This document shows, one piece after another, positions 11,696-24,405 of a stretch of 64,000 nucleotides of DNA. Where the stretch lies: the NCBI RefSeq assembly GCF_027596085.1, contig NC_072472.1:6882745-6946744 (forward strand). The letters are read 5' to 3'. Position numbers and translations under genes: made by a program. The notes beneath the pieces are model-generated. The model was given only the letters and a program-made list of their open reading frames with translations. It ran no database searches and was not told where the DNA came from. This DNA comes from Anoplopoma fimbria (lineage: Eukaryota; Chordata; Actinopteri; Perciformes; Anoplopomatidae). Numbering within the stretch: the first letter of the stretch is position 1; each line of letters begins with the position of its first letter.

Positions 11696-12129
11696 CGTTG
11701 CTGCTGATGCATTGAGAACAACTTCACAGCATCAGGGCGAACATACATACATACAGCACAGGCATTGGCAGTGTAGGTATTGATCTGCCCTTAAGGCTGT
11801 GTTGTAGTTTTGATGTGCTCCTGCTGTTACAGTGAGTATCAGGTGTGGTAGTTTGGCAGGAAACAGGATCTGTATTCACAGTGTTCCAGGTCTGCCATAA
11901 CAATTCTCTTTGATCGTCGTTGTGTTGCACTTCCTCTCCCCCTCCCCGTTCACAGACACACCACTCACTCCTATCCTCCGCTCTGCATCTCTTATTCTCG
12001 TCAGCCCTCACACCCTTCCTCACCTCCTTCACTTCCCCCTGTTTTCCCATCCTGCCACCGTCTTATACTTTTAATATTTTTTTTTTTTTTTTTTTTACCC
12101 GCCTCTCCATCCCCCCCCCCCCCTCTGTC
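11696..12129. other. Intergenic with T-run and C-run
   Basis: This holds a pyrimidine-rich block, a 22-base T-run near 12075-12097 and a C-run near 12112-12123. The open frames here (11724-12050 and 12001-12426 on the minus strand) are low-complexity and not convincing as genes. Confidence 0.5.
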
Positions 12130-12660
12130 TCTGATTAAACTTGCTGGTGCATTAATAAAGTGCAGCTCCCGCCCCCCTCCAGTGGGATTAGGCAGAGCAC
12201 TAATTCCATCTCCAGTCCTTGAAGCTTTGAAGTCGACTGCCAGGGAAACCGCCAGCTTCTTCAATTTTTTTTTTTCCATTTGCATAATCCCACCACTGCA
12301 CTCACACATGCTCATCAGAGTGGAGGATGAGCTAATATGATGGATAGAGCTGCATATTGGCATTATTATAATCCAGTCTTTTCTAGCAGCATTGCTTTCT
12401 TCATCAATGTTGCCATCAGGGATCAATGGATCGCTGTCGTTATCGCCGTCAGGATAACGTCACCATTGTCAAGACCCACTTCCTCGTCGCTCTTGGTTAA
12501 TTTTTCCTGTCCTTATCATAATTAGCAATTAGCATGTGCAAATGCTATTTTTGATCCACGGCAGCGGCTGATTGTATTTGTGTTGCATTATCTGCCCGAG
12601 TAGTACGGCATAGGTGATTCCCACATCAGTGATGAGGCGCTGCAGTGATCCAAGAGAAGA
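12130..12660. promoter_or_regulatory. Candidate conserved noncoding element
   Basis: This is a long, complex-sequence block between low-complexity runs. It has a duplicated ATTAGCA core at 12521-12534, a nearby GCAAAT core, and a CpG-bearing middle (12420-12470). It has the look of a developmental enhancer; no conservation test was possible. Confidence 0.3.
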
Positions 12661-14771
12661 GTCTGTGTACTCAACATAGCAAAACTAATGTGCGAAAAAA
12701 ATGGCGCCCATTAGGGGGCAATGAGACTTTTTCACCTCTTACTTTCCAGTGTTATTTTCAAAAGTGGTAATGTCTAAATCAAGTATTAAGGTCATGGAAC
12801 GCTGTCCATAATGTCTAAGTCTATTGCGTCAAACACGGTGGACCTTTTTATCCAACCATAATCAATAATTTTGTTGCGTAAATTCAATTAAAGTGATCTG
12901 ACATTCAGCCCACTATAGTTTCATATGAACCAAACATATTTTTACACTTTGCAAGTGGTGGGTTCCTCGCAGTCTGCCTGGGGGATTCAACTCGGTTGGT
13001 CAAAGACGTGGGAGGAAACCGTTTCCCTGGTTTCCCACTGGCTCTAGGTCAGCTTGGAAAGGCCCACTGTGAAGGTACAGCACCCATTCGCCCAGACATC
13101 GCCTCGATGTGACTAGTCGTCAGTTCTGCAGCAATGTCTTCCACTGGACCCGTCTTGAAACAAGTGTTTACTTGTTTATCTTGTTAACCATGATTTGTTG
13201 GTTTGAGCATTTGCCCTGTCATCAGCGTTCATAATCTACGCAACTAATGTGTTTAAGATTAAATTGTTTACTAGAGCACAAAGTTCCACATAGATCTAAC
13301 CTCTTAAATTCGCACTCATAGTGCACCAGATTAATGCGTTTAACTTTAAAATGTAAAAAAATGTTCCTCCAGGGGACCATGCCCACCCACCACAGTCTCA
13401 CAAAATCCTGTTGGAAACACTATAACGCCATCCAAAGCTTGCTTTTCCCCCTCCAACTTCAAAACTCCTTCCGACAACTCTGTGTGAAAACAGAGCTGCT
13501 GTAAATGTATGAATAATCATATTGGGAGCCTGCACTGTAAGGGGAAAAACGATGGGGAAACATTTGAGGTTCCATTAAAAGGGATTGGCTCTGTGTTTTC
13601 CTAATCCACGGGTCAGCAACCATGACAGTAATTTATGGACAGCAAGCACATCCTATCAGTTTTTCAAACTGCAGAAGAGGCCCTACTTGTGTAGTTTATA
13701 ATGCCAATGTTTTGGAAAAAATGTATAAAGGCAATCTGTGCTCAATGAAGGACTAACATTAAGATAAATCGGACATCATTCCATGTAGTAAATGATTGAT
13801 ATATTTACACATAAAACATGCATGGTAAATTCCAGTGTTCGAATTACACCGTGGCTTACGGGGGATAGCTGTGTCTTTCCTTTGGCTCTTACATGCTTTT
13901 CCCCCCCTCCTTCCGCCTGTATTTATAAGGAAAACGATTAGTTGAGCTTGCACACTTTTGTGTAAGGGAGGTTTTGGCAGTAGCATGCAAAGTAACTAAT
14001 TGCCTGAGCTACAAGTTTCCAAGATCAATGGAGATCATTGAAGGAGAAGACGGGAAACTGATAGATTCGCTTCTTGTCTTTGGTAGAGTGAGACATATTT
14101 TGAAAGATCAACATATCCTTCTTGTGTTGCTTTGATTGGATGAAATCCACAGCTGAGCTATGAATCAATTCCTATGCTGGAGGTATCTGTACACCAGGAG
14201 ACACCAGCATAAATCCACCTAAATTAAGCAGCAGTTTAAATTATTAATTAGAACTCTGATAGGATTTTGGGTGCATATATTCAGGAGGTAGCTACTCAAC
14301 ATGAAGGGGCATTATCATTCAATTGTGCCCACAGATGGTCCTTTGCATTTGGTCAGTAGGTTTGAGTGCAAAAGTCTTGTATTTTGGGACACGGTGGAGT
14401 AGCCCTCATGCTCCTAAGAAAAGAAGAACCTGCCTGAGAGCTGCAGGAGAAAGGCGCTATCAGTAGAGCCACAACCAGGTACAGGGAGCTTTAGTGCTGA
14501 GGCATCACATGAAAAAAACGGTAATCCCGAAATCCAGCAAGCACTGCTTTCATCAAAGCAGGAGAGAAGCAACAGCTGAGTCAACAATGTCTGGCGAGGG
14601 AGGGGTTGGAAGCCACAGCAGCGACTGCAGTCAGGCCAGACGTTATTTTGATGTCTGAGTCAACACACTTGACTGTGCGGTGGAGGAAATGATGGTGGGG
14701 GGGAAAGGTTAAAGATGTGGTGGATGAGGGTTGCAGGAAGGGGTGATCTAATTAGCCAAATATTTACAACA
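12661..14771. other. Intergenic, nothing recognised
   Basis: There is no coding signature and no repeat that I can name. A purine-rich run with several G tracts lies at 14690-14750. Confidence 0.5.
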
Positions 14772-15470
14772 GCATGGCTCAAGTGATGACAGGGTGGGTT
14801 TGTTGGTCGGTCCTCCACTTGAGACCAAAATATCTCAATTATAGCATTGCCATGAAAGTTTGTACAGATATTGATGGTCTTAGAAATATGTGTCCTACTA
14901 ACTTTGGTGACTCCCTGACTTTTCCTTTAGCGACACCATGAGGCTCACATTTGAACAAAATGTTGATAAAACAGTTGTATGGATTGCCATGAAATGTATT
15001 CAGGTATTCATGGTTCATTCAGATTGAACGGTAATAACTTTGGAGATCATCTCACTTTTCCTCTAGAGCCATTATCAGTTTGTCCAATAGTTTGGTTTGT
15101 GACAAAATACCTAGAAAATCATTGACATTCCCATCAACCTCAGCTGTACTTTGTGTTTAGAGCTAAGTAGCAAATGTTAGCATGCTGACTTTAGCTTGTC
15201 GATGATGGGACAAGTTCACAAGCAAGTTTCAGTTAGCAAGGCTGTTGTCTTGGCTGTCATGAGACAGGTTCAGTATATTTGTACTGTTGACACTAAAGCT
15301 GCACTCGACGCAGAAGATTTTCAAGAATTTTCTTCATGCTAATCTAAGATGGTGAACGTGGTAAACATACCTGCTTAACGCCATCAGCATGTTAGCATTG
15401 TCATTGGAAGCTTCGCTTAAGCAGAGCCTTACAGAACTGCTAGCGTGGCTGTCGAGTGTTGGTCTGGTTT
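14772..15470 (+). mobile_element. Repeat family A, near full-length copy
   Basis: This is the longest copy of a family seen six to seven times in the window. The 5' end (ACAGCATGGCTC) and 3' end (CTGCTAGCGTGGCTGT) are degenerate inverted termini, clearer in other copies (AGCCATGCTAGCAG at 34128-34141). Inside, a module of about 140 bases occurs twice in tandem (starting near 14847 and 14983): ATTGCCATGAAA, then a TATT-ATGGT block, then AACTTTGG, then CTTTTCCTYTAG. Next come a CATCAACCTCAGCTGTACTT block and TTAGCATG-type repeats. About 150 bases near 15195-15345 look inserted. There is no coding capacity, so it is a non-autonomous element, probably of DNA-transposon type. Confidence 0.6.
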
Positions 15471-16194
15471 AGTTGTAAGACACATTTCAATGCCATTTTG
15501 CAAGTTTAACAATAAATCAAAAGAGTCTTTTTTTTATAAAGATGATAAATTCATCAAATCCTTTGCCACATTAGAGAATACTTATAAAAGGCTTCAGTCA
15601 GAGGGATCATACTGCAGGCTTTAAGGCCTGAAACTGAGGGACATCACAATAATGAGATGTGGGGCTGAGGGACGATGAGGTCTGGAAGCTAACTATAAAA
15701 GATTCAAAATCTAAATCTTTTCAGACCCTCCCGGGGCAACATCAGCAGACACTTTTCGACACTGGAAAATGTAATTGATGCACTAGATTTTAATTTGGAC
15801 CTTGACAAAAGGGCTTTAAATAAAACAGGGAGCAGCTGGCTGGTCGGGACACATTAGCATTCAGGAGACAGAGAATAAGCTTTAATCGAGTACAGCGCCA
15901 AGAAAAGGCAGTTAATGGTAGAACTTTAATAAGTGAAATGAAAGCAGTTGATCATGATGATGATGGTGGTGTGTGTGGGCGTTACGCAATAAGAACCTGC
16001 ATGCTTGAAAGCCAATTAGCATACAGGTGTTTACAAGGACATACCTGATAGGCCTATTATTTGAAGATGAAGTGTCTCAATTACTGATTATATCAAAAAC
16101 CATTATACCATGACCTACAGTCATCAATTAAAAACAAAAAAATAAATGTATTGGGTTATTTTAAAGAGTGGGACAAGATGTCACCAAAACAGAA
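15471..16194. other. Intergenic, nothing recognised
   Basis: The stretch is AT-rich with a T-run near 15528 and a short GATGATGGTGGTGTG low-complexity patch near 15957. No gene or named repeat was seen. Confidence 0.5.
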
Positions 16195-16288
16195 CTCAAC
16201 GCACAATATTTTGGAAGGATTTTTCTCCACCTCTTGCAAATTTCCCCGCTGCGGGACTAATAAAGGATTATCTTATCTTATCTCTGAA
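16195..16288 (+). mobile_element. LINE 3' tail, TTATC type
   Basis: The block GCAAATTTCCCCGCTGCGGG, then ACTAATAAAGGATTATC and TTATCTTATC, is a widespread fish LINE tail. Three more copies lie at 28480-28555 (+), 43973-44060 (-) and 57690-57850 (+). Only the 3' end is present. Confidence 0.65.
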
Positions 16289-16329
16289 TTCATAGATTTT
16301 GCTGCAAAATGATGCTATTTATAGCTACT

Positions 16330-16480
16330 ACAAGGAACTATCATTTTGTGTTGATTTTGGTGGTCCCTGTGGATGAAAGAGAGAAAGTGTTTAAGTGTGT
16401 TACCCAAAAAAACCTGTTTGAGCAGAAATTTGGAATAAACAGAAGACACTTTGGAGCTGAAATCCTGCATTGATTCTGCA
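16330..16480 (+). mobile_element. Repeat family C, copy 1
   Basis: This shares TTGTGTTGATTTTGGTGGTC and the following CCTGTGG block with 24130-24180, and then diverges. It is a short fish repeat of unknown class. Confidence 0.45.
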
Positions 16481-17889
16481 AGAGGGAAGGGTAGGCCTTT
16501 ACTGTAAATATGTGAGAAAATACCAGAAATAGACTAAACCAGAAGAGCAATTACTATAAAAAAAATCCCCTTGTAGGCCTACTTGTATTATTAATAATTT
16601 GACTGTCCACTTCAATCATAATGTAGTACATCACTTGATCTGCTTGTAGTTATGAAATGTCAAGAAAAATACAAATTAAAATGAATAACCTTGCACCTTG
16701 CAATTTTCATTCTCCGTTGTTATTAAAGAACAGTCTAAATGTGTCTAATCACTCACAAAAAGGAAGGAAATAAATATGAAAATTTCAGTTTTTGACAAAA
16801 GACAATAACAAATTCAAAGTCTATCACCCATGTGACGGAGCTAATAGTATTATTGCATGTTTCTGTAGCTCAGTGTTTTATTGTGGTCCAGAAGAGCAGT
16901 ACCTGCACTACAGCTGTAAAAGCAATAACTCAGCTACACTCAGCTTCTTAACATCACGTCCAGGACTCCCAAATACCCCCCTCCACTCCTCTCCGACTGA
17001 TTAAACTGCAGAAATAACCTCCCCTTCTTAATCAGGAAACAAACTTCAGTTTACCGGTTGCATGTGGAGTTAAGTGTTCGGTTCAAAGGGAGTTGAGTCA
17101 GGAGAGATTAGCTTTTGATTGCGTCCAGGCTGCTCTTTAACTCACAGGGCTGAGCGTTTTAAGGGAGGGCAGTCAGAACAAATGGGATTTCTGTTCCTGT
17201 AGCTGAACATGATGGAGCTGCCTGTGTTTCCTGTAAAGAACCTATTTGGTGTTGATATCAGGAGAGAAAAGCTCACTGCAGGTAATGTGACCCTCAGGCT
17301 TGCCGCATCCATCATCAGTTGGGAAAAATAGTGTGTTTGTGGTCTTTTAGGCTGTGATTACCACCACATACCATCAGTATAAAGTACTTATATAGATGAG
17401 AGGTGAGGCCCCTGTTTCAGGCAGTAACAGCCAAGTTCATTTTCTCCATATAAACAATGTAAGATAACACAGTTGGAGCACTTTTAAGGCTTTAAATGGA
17501 CATGAAACTCTCCAGATTGAATCATCAGTACAAAAGATGAATAGCAGCATTTGAGAAATATCTTGCTCTTTGTTTAATAAGTGTAAGATACAAGCAAAGT
17601 GTAGTGCCAATAAATAACAATGTGAGACTTTATCTAAAGCTCCAAATATGCATTTTGGTACAAAACATTCAAGCAAAGAACTCAAAATTTAAATATGACG
17701 TGACACTAATGATATGTTCAGACTATGAATGAAAAAGGCAACAAAGCATGGAAGACCGAAAACAAACTTAGCACCTTAAATCAACTCAGTTTTTGGAGGA
17801 ATTTTGCAACAATTTTGCTGTGTTATGTTCCCAGAAGTGTTCGTTTGCACTTATTACACGATACAAGGTGTAAATCAGTTGTCTTTGGA
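16481..17889. other. Intergenic, nothing recognised
   Basis: The sequence is AT-rich and unique-looking. Open frames of up to 82 codons here have no coding features. Confidence 0.5.
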
Positions 17890-18035
17890 GGTGCTGTTAG
17901 TGTATTTTTAAACCCTGGACACAGCCAGTCTTTATGCTAAGCTAGTGTAACCACATGCTGGCTCCAGCTCTGTACTTCACAGACACCTTAGAGTTCTATC
18001 CCTTTTCTCACCTTACTTGTGTAAGGTGTCTCACC
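17890..18035 (-). mobile_element. Repeat family D, reverse copy
   Basis: The blocks CAGTCTTTATGCTAAGCTAG and TGGCTCCAGCTCTGTACTT are the reverse complement of blocks at 37320-37385 (CTAGAGCCTGCAGG, GCTTAGCATAAAGACTGAAA). It is a common percomorph repeat of unknown class. At 18009-18028, CACCTTAC and GTAAGGTG form a small perfect hairpin. Confidence 0.55.
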
Positions 18036-21000
18036 TTAAGAAAGTGACGTGTACTTCCCCAAAATGTCTAAAAACTATTTATTTGAATCATCAAACATGT
18101 CGTGAGAAGAAGGGCAAAGACGTAGATTTTTCAGTTTGTTTAATTTGGATGGCATTTAAGAAACCGAGAAGAACCTATTCCAGTGTGAACAGAAACATCA
18201 TTTTATGAACCTAAACGTGAGAGAAGTGCTGCCCTTTTCTCCCAAATGTCGCTTGCTGTCAGGATCTACATTGCTCCGGTGTACTGTCAGGCTTTACAGC
18301 AGCAGAGAATGAAAGTGCAAGCTGGTCTGAAAGTTGGAGGTATATTCTTGTACATGTGGTGTTTTCATTTTCTTTCCACACAGGTTTCTTTGATTTGATG
18401 TTTTGATGTTTTGCAGCCAGGGTCACACGAGAGCTTTTCACTTTTCTAAAGAAACACCTGGAAAATAATCAGTTGCCTCCTTTGAGTTGAGTTTTCTTCA
18501 AAAGGCAAAATGTACGTCTGCAGCTTTTATTCTGTTTAGAAATCTGCAGCCTGTCAACGATGTTTTTCTTTGTTCCTGTACCCCGGACCCTGTTAGTGCC
18601 TGGATGTTTTCTTACAAGAAATAATAAATTGCATTCTTTATCGTGCAAACAGTGGAAAGAAGAAACATCATCTTTCAAAAATGCAACCTCTGCTCCAGAG
18701 GGAAACATTCTTGCATCCTCTTAGAAAGAAAACGGACATCTTTTTTATATGCGAGTGCTCATAATTTCATCAAAATATAAAATAGCCTTAAGCACAATGT
18801 TTAAGAGGGTTTGATATCCCCATATATACTCTATCCACAGTCATTTAATTAGGACGAAGAACCTGACAGTGATTTATATGTTTGCAGAAGAGACAGCAGT
18901 TACGACACTTTCCTGGCATCAACTTCACACCTTTCATCTGATTAAGTGCCCATCTTTGCCTCCTGGTACTGGCTGTCTTGTTGACAAGCTCTGTTGGAGG
19001 GCACAACACAGAAAACACCAGCACTGCTGATATTCCTGGATGGGATACAGGCAGCCAGTATCTGGTGCTTATATTCAAGTAAGATCTTGAATAGCAGTTG
19101 AAAATGTTGAAGCAGTCTATAAAGCAGCACAGGGTCAATTACAGACAACATACCGTGTCATTTAATTTGGAGGACTTGTTGGAAATGGCAAGTCCCATGG
19201 CGTGATGGGGATCAGAAAGGTGGTGCCAAGGGTTTACTGAGAATCCACTTGAGGGCACCAACGTTATCACTTCACCTTGTTTTACAGTTGTGCATGTAAA
19301 AGCCCACAAACAAACAAAAACTGCTAATTTTAATTCCCTACACCCCACATCTCATATCAGGTCGGACCATTATGGGGCTCATAATGTGTAGTCTGATCTC
19401 ACCATAAGACCAATAAGCTAGAATAATAAAATGATAGAGTTGTTGTTTTGTGTCAGCTGACTCACTGTGTGTTCTGACAGAATGCAAAGCTAAGTTCTGA
19501 GAAGGCCAGGGGAGGAGCCAGACGTTGTGAACATTTAGGGAGCAGCCTAAACCAAAGGGGGTCCAGGGGCATCCTCCCACAAGGAGATTTTCATTCCCAC
19601 CTACTGCAGCTGTATGTACTATTTTTCAAGCCGTTTGATAATAGAATGCCTAAAAATCTGTACATCATCATCAAGGAACCCCTTAAAAACTTTATTTCTA
19701 AAAGCGTCTGGCAACAAATAAAAAAAACTTAAACTTCATTAAAAATCGTCATTTACATAAAAGATATTCGATCTTTAAATTTAAACCATCCCAAGCACTT
19801 TTAGGATCAGTGTGAAGCTGTGAAGCCCACAGGACTCGCAGGCAAGTCTTTCCCCTCGCTGCAACCTACGTATATACAGATGAATGCACAATGACGTCAC
19901 AGACTTGCAATTGAGCATATAATGTCATGTGGCAACTTTCGCAACCTTTGGCGCTAATGTTAGCTACGCTTCTTGGAAAATAGCTGACAACACTGGAGGA
20001 GAGTGACATGGAAAACCATTGCACTGATCAGTTCTACAACAATCAAACTGTATCCAATCATACACAGAAGGCTAATATCATCCTGATGCTTCTCTGAATC
20101 GGTATATCTGTGTAAACCCAATTCTGTTTCCTTTCTATTACTTCCCCACGGGGGATCATTATGACGAAGATTCAAAGGGAAGGGGAGAGCGCACACGTTG
20201 ATAGACCAAAAGAGAAAGACTGATTGGATGGGAGCTGAATAGGAGCAGAGAGGCTGCTCAGAGATGATGAATGCTCCGGTAAGCAGTGACGCCCCGACAG
20301 CTCTCACGTCTCCGAGAAAACATTATCCAGAGACGTGCCAGGGCCTGCAGCCTGTCCACACATTACACTGCTGTCAGCAGAGGGCCGGGCAGACGCACTG
20401 ACATACACACAACACACAGGACCACACATGCAAGAAAACAAAGAGGTTGGCAAGTCTCCAAGTGCCATGCATTCTCACACACAGTGTCATTTGCATGTAT
20501 TCAATGAGACTTTCCGAGGTGTTTTATGAGCGTAAACACTGAGTTTAATGATATCACAGTTACGGGGCGTTGTTCGGCCCCACGCAACGTATCACGGTCT
20601 GAATAACGTTTTTTTTATCAATAACTGATCATTTTCATGTTAAAAAAAGCCCTCTTTGACTGTCTGTCTGCACATACCAAGGCGGTTGCTATGGAACAGC
20701 GTTTGCTATGGAACAACTAGTAGCTAGCATTTTTATTTTTTTTATCACAGGCTAGCGTTCTATTGATTTTTATTATTTGGGTGTTTTATTTACATGATTT
20801 GTACGTTGCCATTTATTGTGTTACCACTGAAAAACTATCCAGCGTCGACAGAATGACTTTGATAAATGCTTGTACCAGGCTTGCTTTTCTTTGTCAGGCG
20901 ATAGGTGTGTTGCTTAGTGTGGCAAGGATGTTGCTCCACTATTTCCAGTTCACAAATTTTGTTCGCCAAAAGCTTGACCGTGTCGCTTTGCAACCATGAA

Positions 21001-21549
21001 AACACATTAGTGTAAAAAAAAAAAAAAAAAAATTCTCAGCCCCAGAGTGATATTGAACGTGGTATTTGGGTATTTTATTGGTTTCTTTGATTTGAGCTAC
21101 TCGTTTTATAAACTACCTGTTTACAGTTAGTACAACATACTATACATTGAATGTTGGTATTTATTCTGTTGTGGCATTAAGTAGAGAAGAAATCAACATA
21201 CTAATATTAAACACAACGCTCTATCAAACAAACTGACTGTCAAATGCTATTGTCACTACATTTCACAAACAACAAAGACAAAGCTTGTTTTATTTTTTTT
21301 AAACATCTAGTCATTTTTTGGTGACATTTCCTTTTTAAAAAATTTGATTTTGCTGGCATAATACTATTTACATGAGTGAAGTTTTTATAAATCTTCTTTT
21401 ATTTAAAGCATTTAATGTGTTTGAAGTTATTCCCACTCACACTTTTACAAAACACCAACATGTCCTTTTATTAGGGTAAATTCATACTTATTAGTGCGTT
21501 ATGTACTCGCTGTGTAGCGTATTGTTTTGGGTTAACAGCGCTATGTTGC
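18036..21549. other. Intergenic, nothing firm
   Basis: No gene was recognised. A duplicated TTGCTATGGAACA block lies at 20686-20716, and an A-run lies at about 21015-21031. The open frames at 19960-20307 (minus) and 20763-20999 (plus) have no supporting signals. Confidence 0.5.
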
Positions 21550-21930
21550 GTTTCTACAGTCACCAAAATCAAATACCCTGTAACATGTGACATGTGCAGT
21601 CCATCATCTGTATATAACATAAGAGCACCAGTTTGTTCTAACACATTTGGAAGCATGCCCAGCACTAAAACAAAAACCCTCTTTCGTCTTGTGTGCACTG
21701 GGGACCTTAGTTTCATGCTGCAGACTTCATCTGCTATCAAAACCTCGGTTGATTTGCTGCCAATTGCTGTCTCGTTAGCCACCGCTCTGAACTCTGTCAT
21801 GAGATGTCACCGGGTTTGCCTTTGGAATCTCCTTTTCATGCAGAATCAGAGCCTTTCTGAAAGGCCCTCTGAAGAGATAAGCGTACCCTGCAAACCCGAC
21901 TCTGGAATACAAATGCCCTTTTTAGCATAG
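21550..21930. promoter_or_regulatory. Candidate conserved noncoding element
   Basis: This is a compositionally balanced block open on both strands (112 codons plus, 109 minus). It has no splice sites or codon bias to favour coding, so I read it as slowly evolving noncoding sequence rather than a gene. Conservation was not tested. Confidence 0.25.
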
Positions 21931-22838
21931 GGAGGTGAAAAGGGACAGATAATGGAGGAACGGGTGTCGGAGAGGAGGGAGTGTGCATGGATGTAGACCT
22001 CATGGCGAGGGAAGTTAAAGAAGGAGGGAGATACAGACAGACAAGAGGAAAAGAATCCTATGAGAAGAGAGAAAGGTTGGTGTGATGAATGGGTTTGCTG
22101 TAATACGGAATTGATTTTTGGCATTTTGTTAAATAGAAAATTTCAGACTGCAAATTGGAAACGTTAAGGAGATTGGGTTATGATCAAAGCTACTGAAATC
22201 CAGTAAAAAGCAGCATATCTTTGTGGTTACAGTGCACTTGCAACATTTTTGCAGGCACAATCTTATATTACGCCAAATCCATGTTTTCCAGTCTGTAATC
22301 TCAATTGATGACTTAGTTAGAAGGATCGTCTTTTTAAAAAACAGGTTTTTACTAACCGAGGAAACCAGGTTTCCGGGAGAATCGGATCTCTACACTGAAG
22401 ACAATACCTACTTATTAAGTATCGAAACATATTAGCACAATGACAATTTGGTCATCTGTTGTTTTAATGTTTGTTAGAGTAAATAATTCAGACATTACTG
22501 AGCCATGTTTATTATATTTATGTAATAAATTTATATTTATTATATTATTATATCAATGCTTATCAAAGCAATCCACACATTCTCACCACCAACTCGTCAA
22601 ATACCACTATGAAGAACGAAAGTGTATCAGTGCAGACAGACTTCAACGGCTGCTAAATGAAGACAGCAAAACAGGGTAAAAGAATATTTTCGCAAAACTA
22701 TTTCTAAACTAATTAATTCGCAGAAAATGCTTTGTTTAGCAACAGTTTAGCAACTCAGACTGCTCTTCAGCACATACAGGTTCGTCTGTACTGTCAGGGC
22801 CAGTGCTGTCACCTGCCTCTCGACTGTCTTTTGGACCT

Positions 22839-22870
22839 TTTTGCCATTTAAACATTTGTAAATGGCAAAA
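22839..22870. repeat. Perfect 12-bp hairpin
   Basis: TTTTGCCATTTA at 22839-22850 pairs exactly with TAAATGGCAAAA at 22859-22870 across an 8-base loop. No function is implied. Confidence 0.7.
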
Positions 22871-23159
22871 TGGTACATTTTCACAATCTGCTTTAATCAA
22901 CAAGAAAGTCTGAATCCGACTATGTTTACCTAACGTTACTAGTTCTTGCTATGTCAAAGGTCACGTCCAACCAAATTTTATTACTAAACTATTTGAATGA
23001 TCAACAACTAATTGTTAAATTATGTAATATGAGGTGTATAATATAATAAATTACAGTTTTCTCTAATAAAAAAATGGGTTTTTTAAGTTATGGACTTGGG
23101 TCAGTTGCATTGCAATCCTTAGGCCTTTTAGCAAAGATGTTGTGTACCAACAGTGATAC
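22871..23159. other. Intergenic, AT-rich
   Basis: Nothing was recognised apart from AT-rich low-complexity near 23020-23080. Confidence 0.5.
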
Positions 23160-23335
23160 ATGTAAAAAATCAGGGGATCACAAAATGAATCTCGTCGTTC
23201 CAAAGTCATGAGTGTCTACAAAAAATGTCATGGCAATCCATCTAGCTTATCAGATATATATCAGTCCGGACTGAGGTTGTGGACCGACAGAGCGACTGAC
23301 ATTTCCATTCACAGCGCCACGCAGCTAGCTCGGGT
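23160..23335 (-). mobile_element. Repeat family A, reverse copy of one end
   Basis: Blocks CAGGGGATCAC, AAAATGTCATGGCAATCCAT and GTGGACCGACAGAGCGACTG are followed by GCCACGCAGCTAGC. These are the reverse complement of the 5' part of family A (compare 52045-52190). Confidence 0.6.
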
Positions 23336-23479
23336 AAAAAAATGACAGAAGAAGAAAGCGAGAGAGAGACGACTTAAGGAGCAGAAATGACAAAAGAGGG
23401 AGTAAAGAGTGAGCTGCCCGAGGGCAAGACCATCCATCAGCTCTTTAGAAGTTTTACTCCATCCAGCAAAGCGATCATG

Positions 23480-23660
23480 AGAGCAGCTTTCTTTGGGTTC
23501 CTCTCTCCTATGTTCGCTCACCAATCCCATAATGCATATCAAATCACCGGGTGAATAATGAAGCCAATCTCACATAAATTAGAGCGACATGCTGAATTCC
23601 CCTCAGGTCCAATCACCATGAATATTAAAGCAAACTCACAAGGTTACGGGGAGAAATGGT
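23480..23660. promoter_or_regulatory. Weak candidate noncoding element
   Basis: An AT-rich block with CACATAAATTAGAGC and CACCATGAATATTAAAGC lies between low-complexity purine stretches. There is only a compositional hint of regulatory function. Confidence 0.15.
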
Positions 23661-23964
23661 AGACAGGGAGAACAAGTGGAGGATGGATGAAGAAAATGTG
23701 AAGGACTCAAGCGAGAGCAGATGAAAAGGAGCGCTCCTGGTGAGAGCGGAGAGCAGTAGTTATAGATTTATATCAGCGATGACCATGTAATCATTTTGCT
23801 CACATCTGAAAACAGGGTTGGACAATGAGGTAATTAAATTGCCAATACCATGGCATGTCACTGATGGATGTGCAAGGTTGTTTTTTAATAGGTCCTGAAA
23901 TAAGAAAAAGCTGTCTGCACTTATGTAGTGGTATATAATATGTGTAGTATAATTAGAATTGACT

Positions 23965-24405
23965 GTAAGTACTGGGCTGTACTTACTTAGTATTCAGATC
24001 CGTTAGTGCAGTAAAAGTACTAATACCACACTGTTAAGTACTCCACTTCAAGTAAAAGTCCTGCACTTAAACCTTATTTAAGAACAAGTATGTAAATATT
24101 ATCAGAAAAATGTACTTAAAAAAAGAGATTTATCTTGTGTTGATTTTGGCGGCCCCTGTGGCCAAAAACGATAGTGCTTCTGAACACCAGAGTCCCTTTA
24201 GATGACCTCTTTTACTGCAGCGGGGTCTGACAGTCTGCTCCACGCAGTCCTGGTACTCCGTATTGTTTCCAGGTCATATAAAGGCATCAGAGTTAATCTG
24301 AGAGGTTTTAATAACCAGTTAAAAGTTCTTCACAGCAACTTTAATGCATTAAAAGTATTCATTGTGCAGTAAAATGTTCCCTCTCAGTGTTTCACTATTA
24401 TATAT
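23965..24405 (+). mobile_element. Repeat family R1 interrupted by another element
   Basis: The left half (23985-24118) has the R1 blocks GTAAAAGTACTAATACCACA and AAGTAAAAGTCCTGCA. The R1 text resumes near 24348 (AAAAGTATTCATTGTGCAGT). The intervening roughly 220 bases begin with family C. This is a nested insertion. Confidence 0.55.
24125..24330 (+). mobile_element. Repeat family C, copy 2, inserted in R1
   Basis: It starts with TTGTGTTGATTTTGGCGGCC, shared with 16340-16365, and continues through ACAGTCTGCTCCACGCAG. Its right edge is not sharp. Confidence 0.45.

Noticed and set aside
12001..12426. 141-codon minus-strand frame
   Set aside because: It runs through T- and C-homopolymers, giving Lys and Gly runs. 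No other support.
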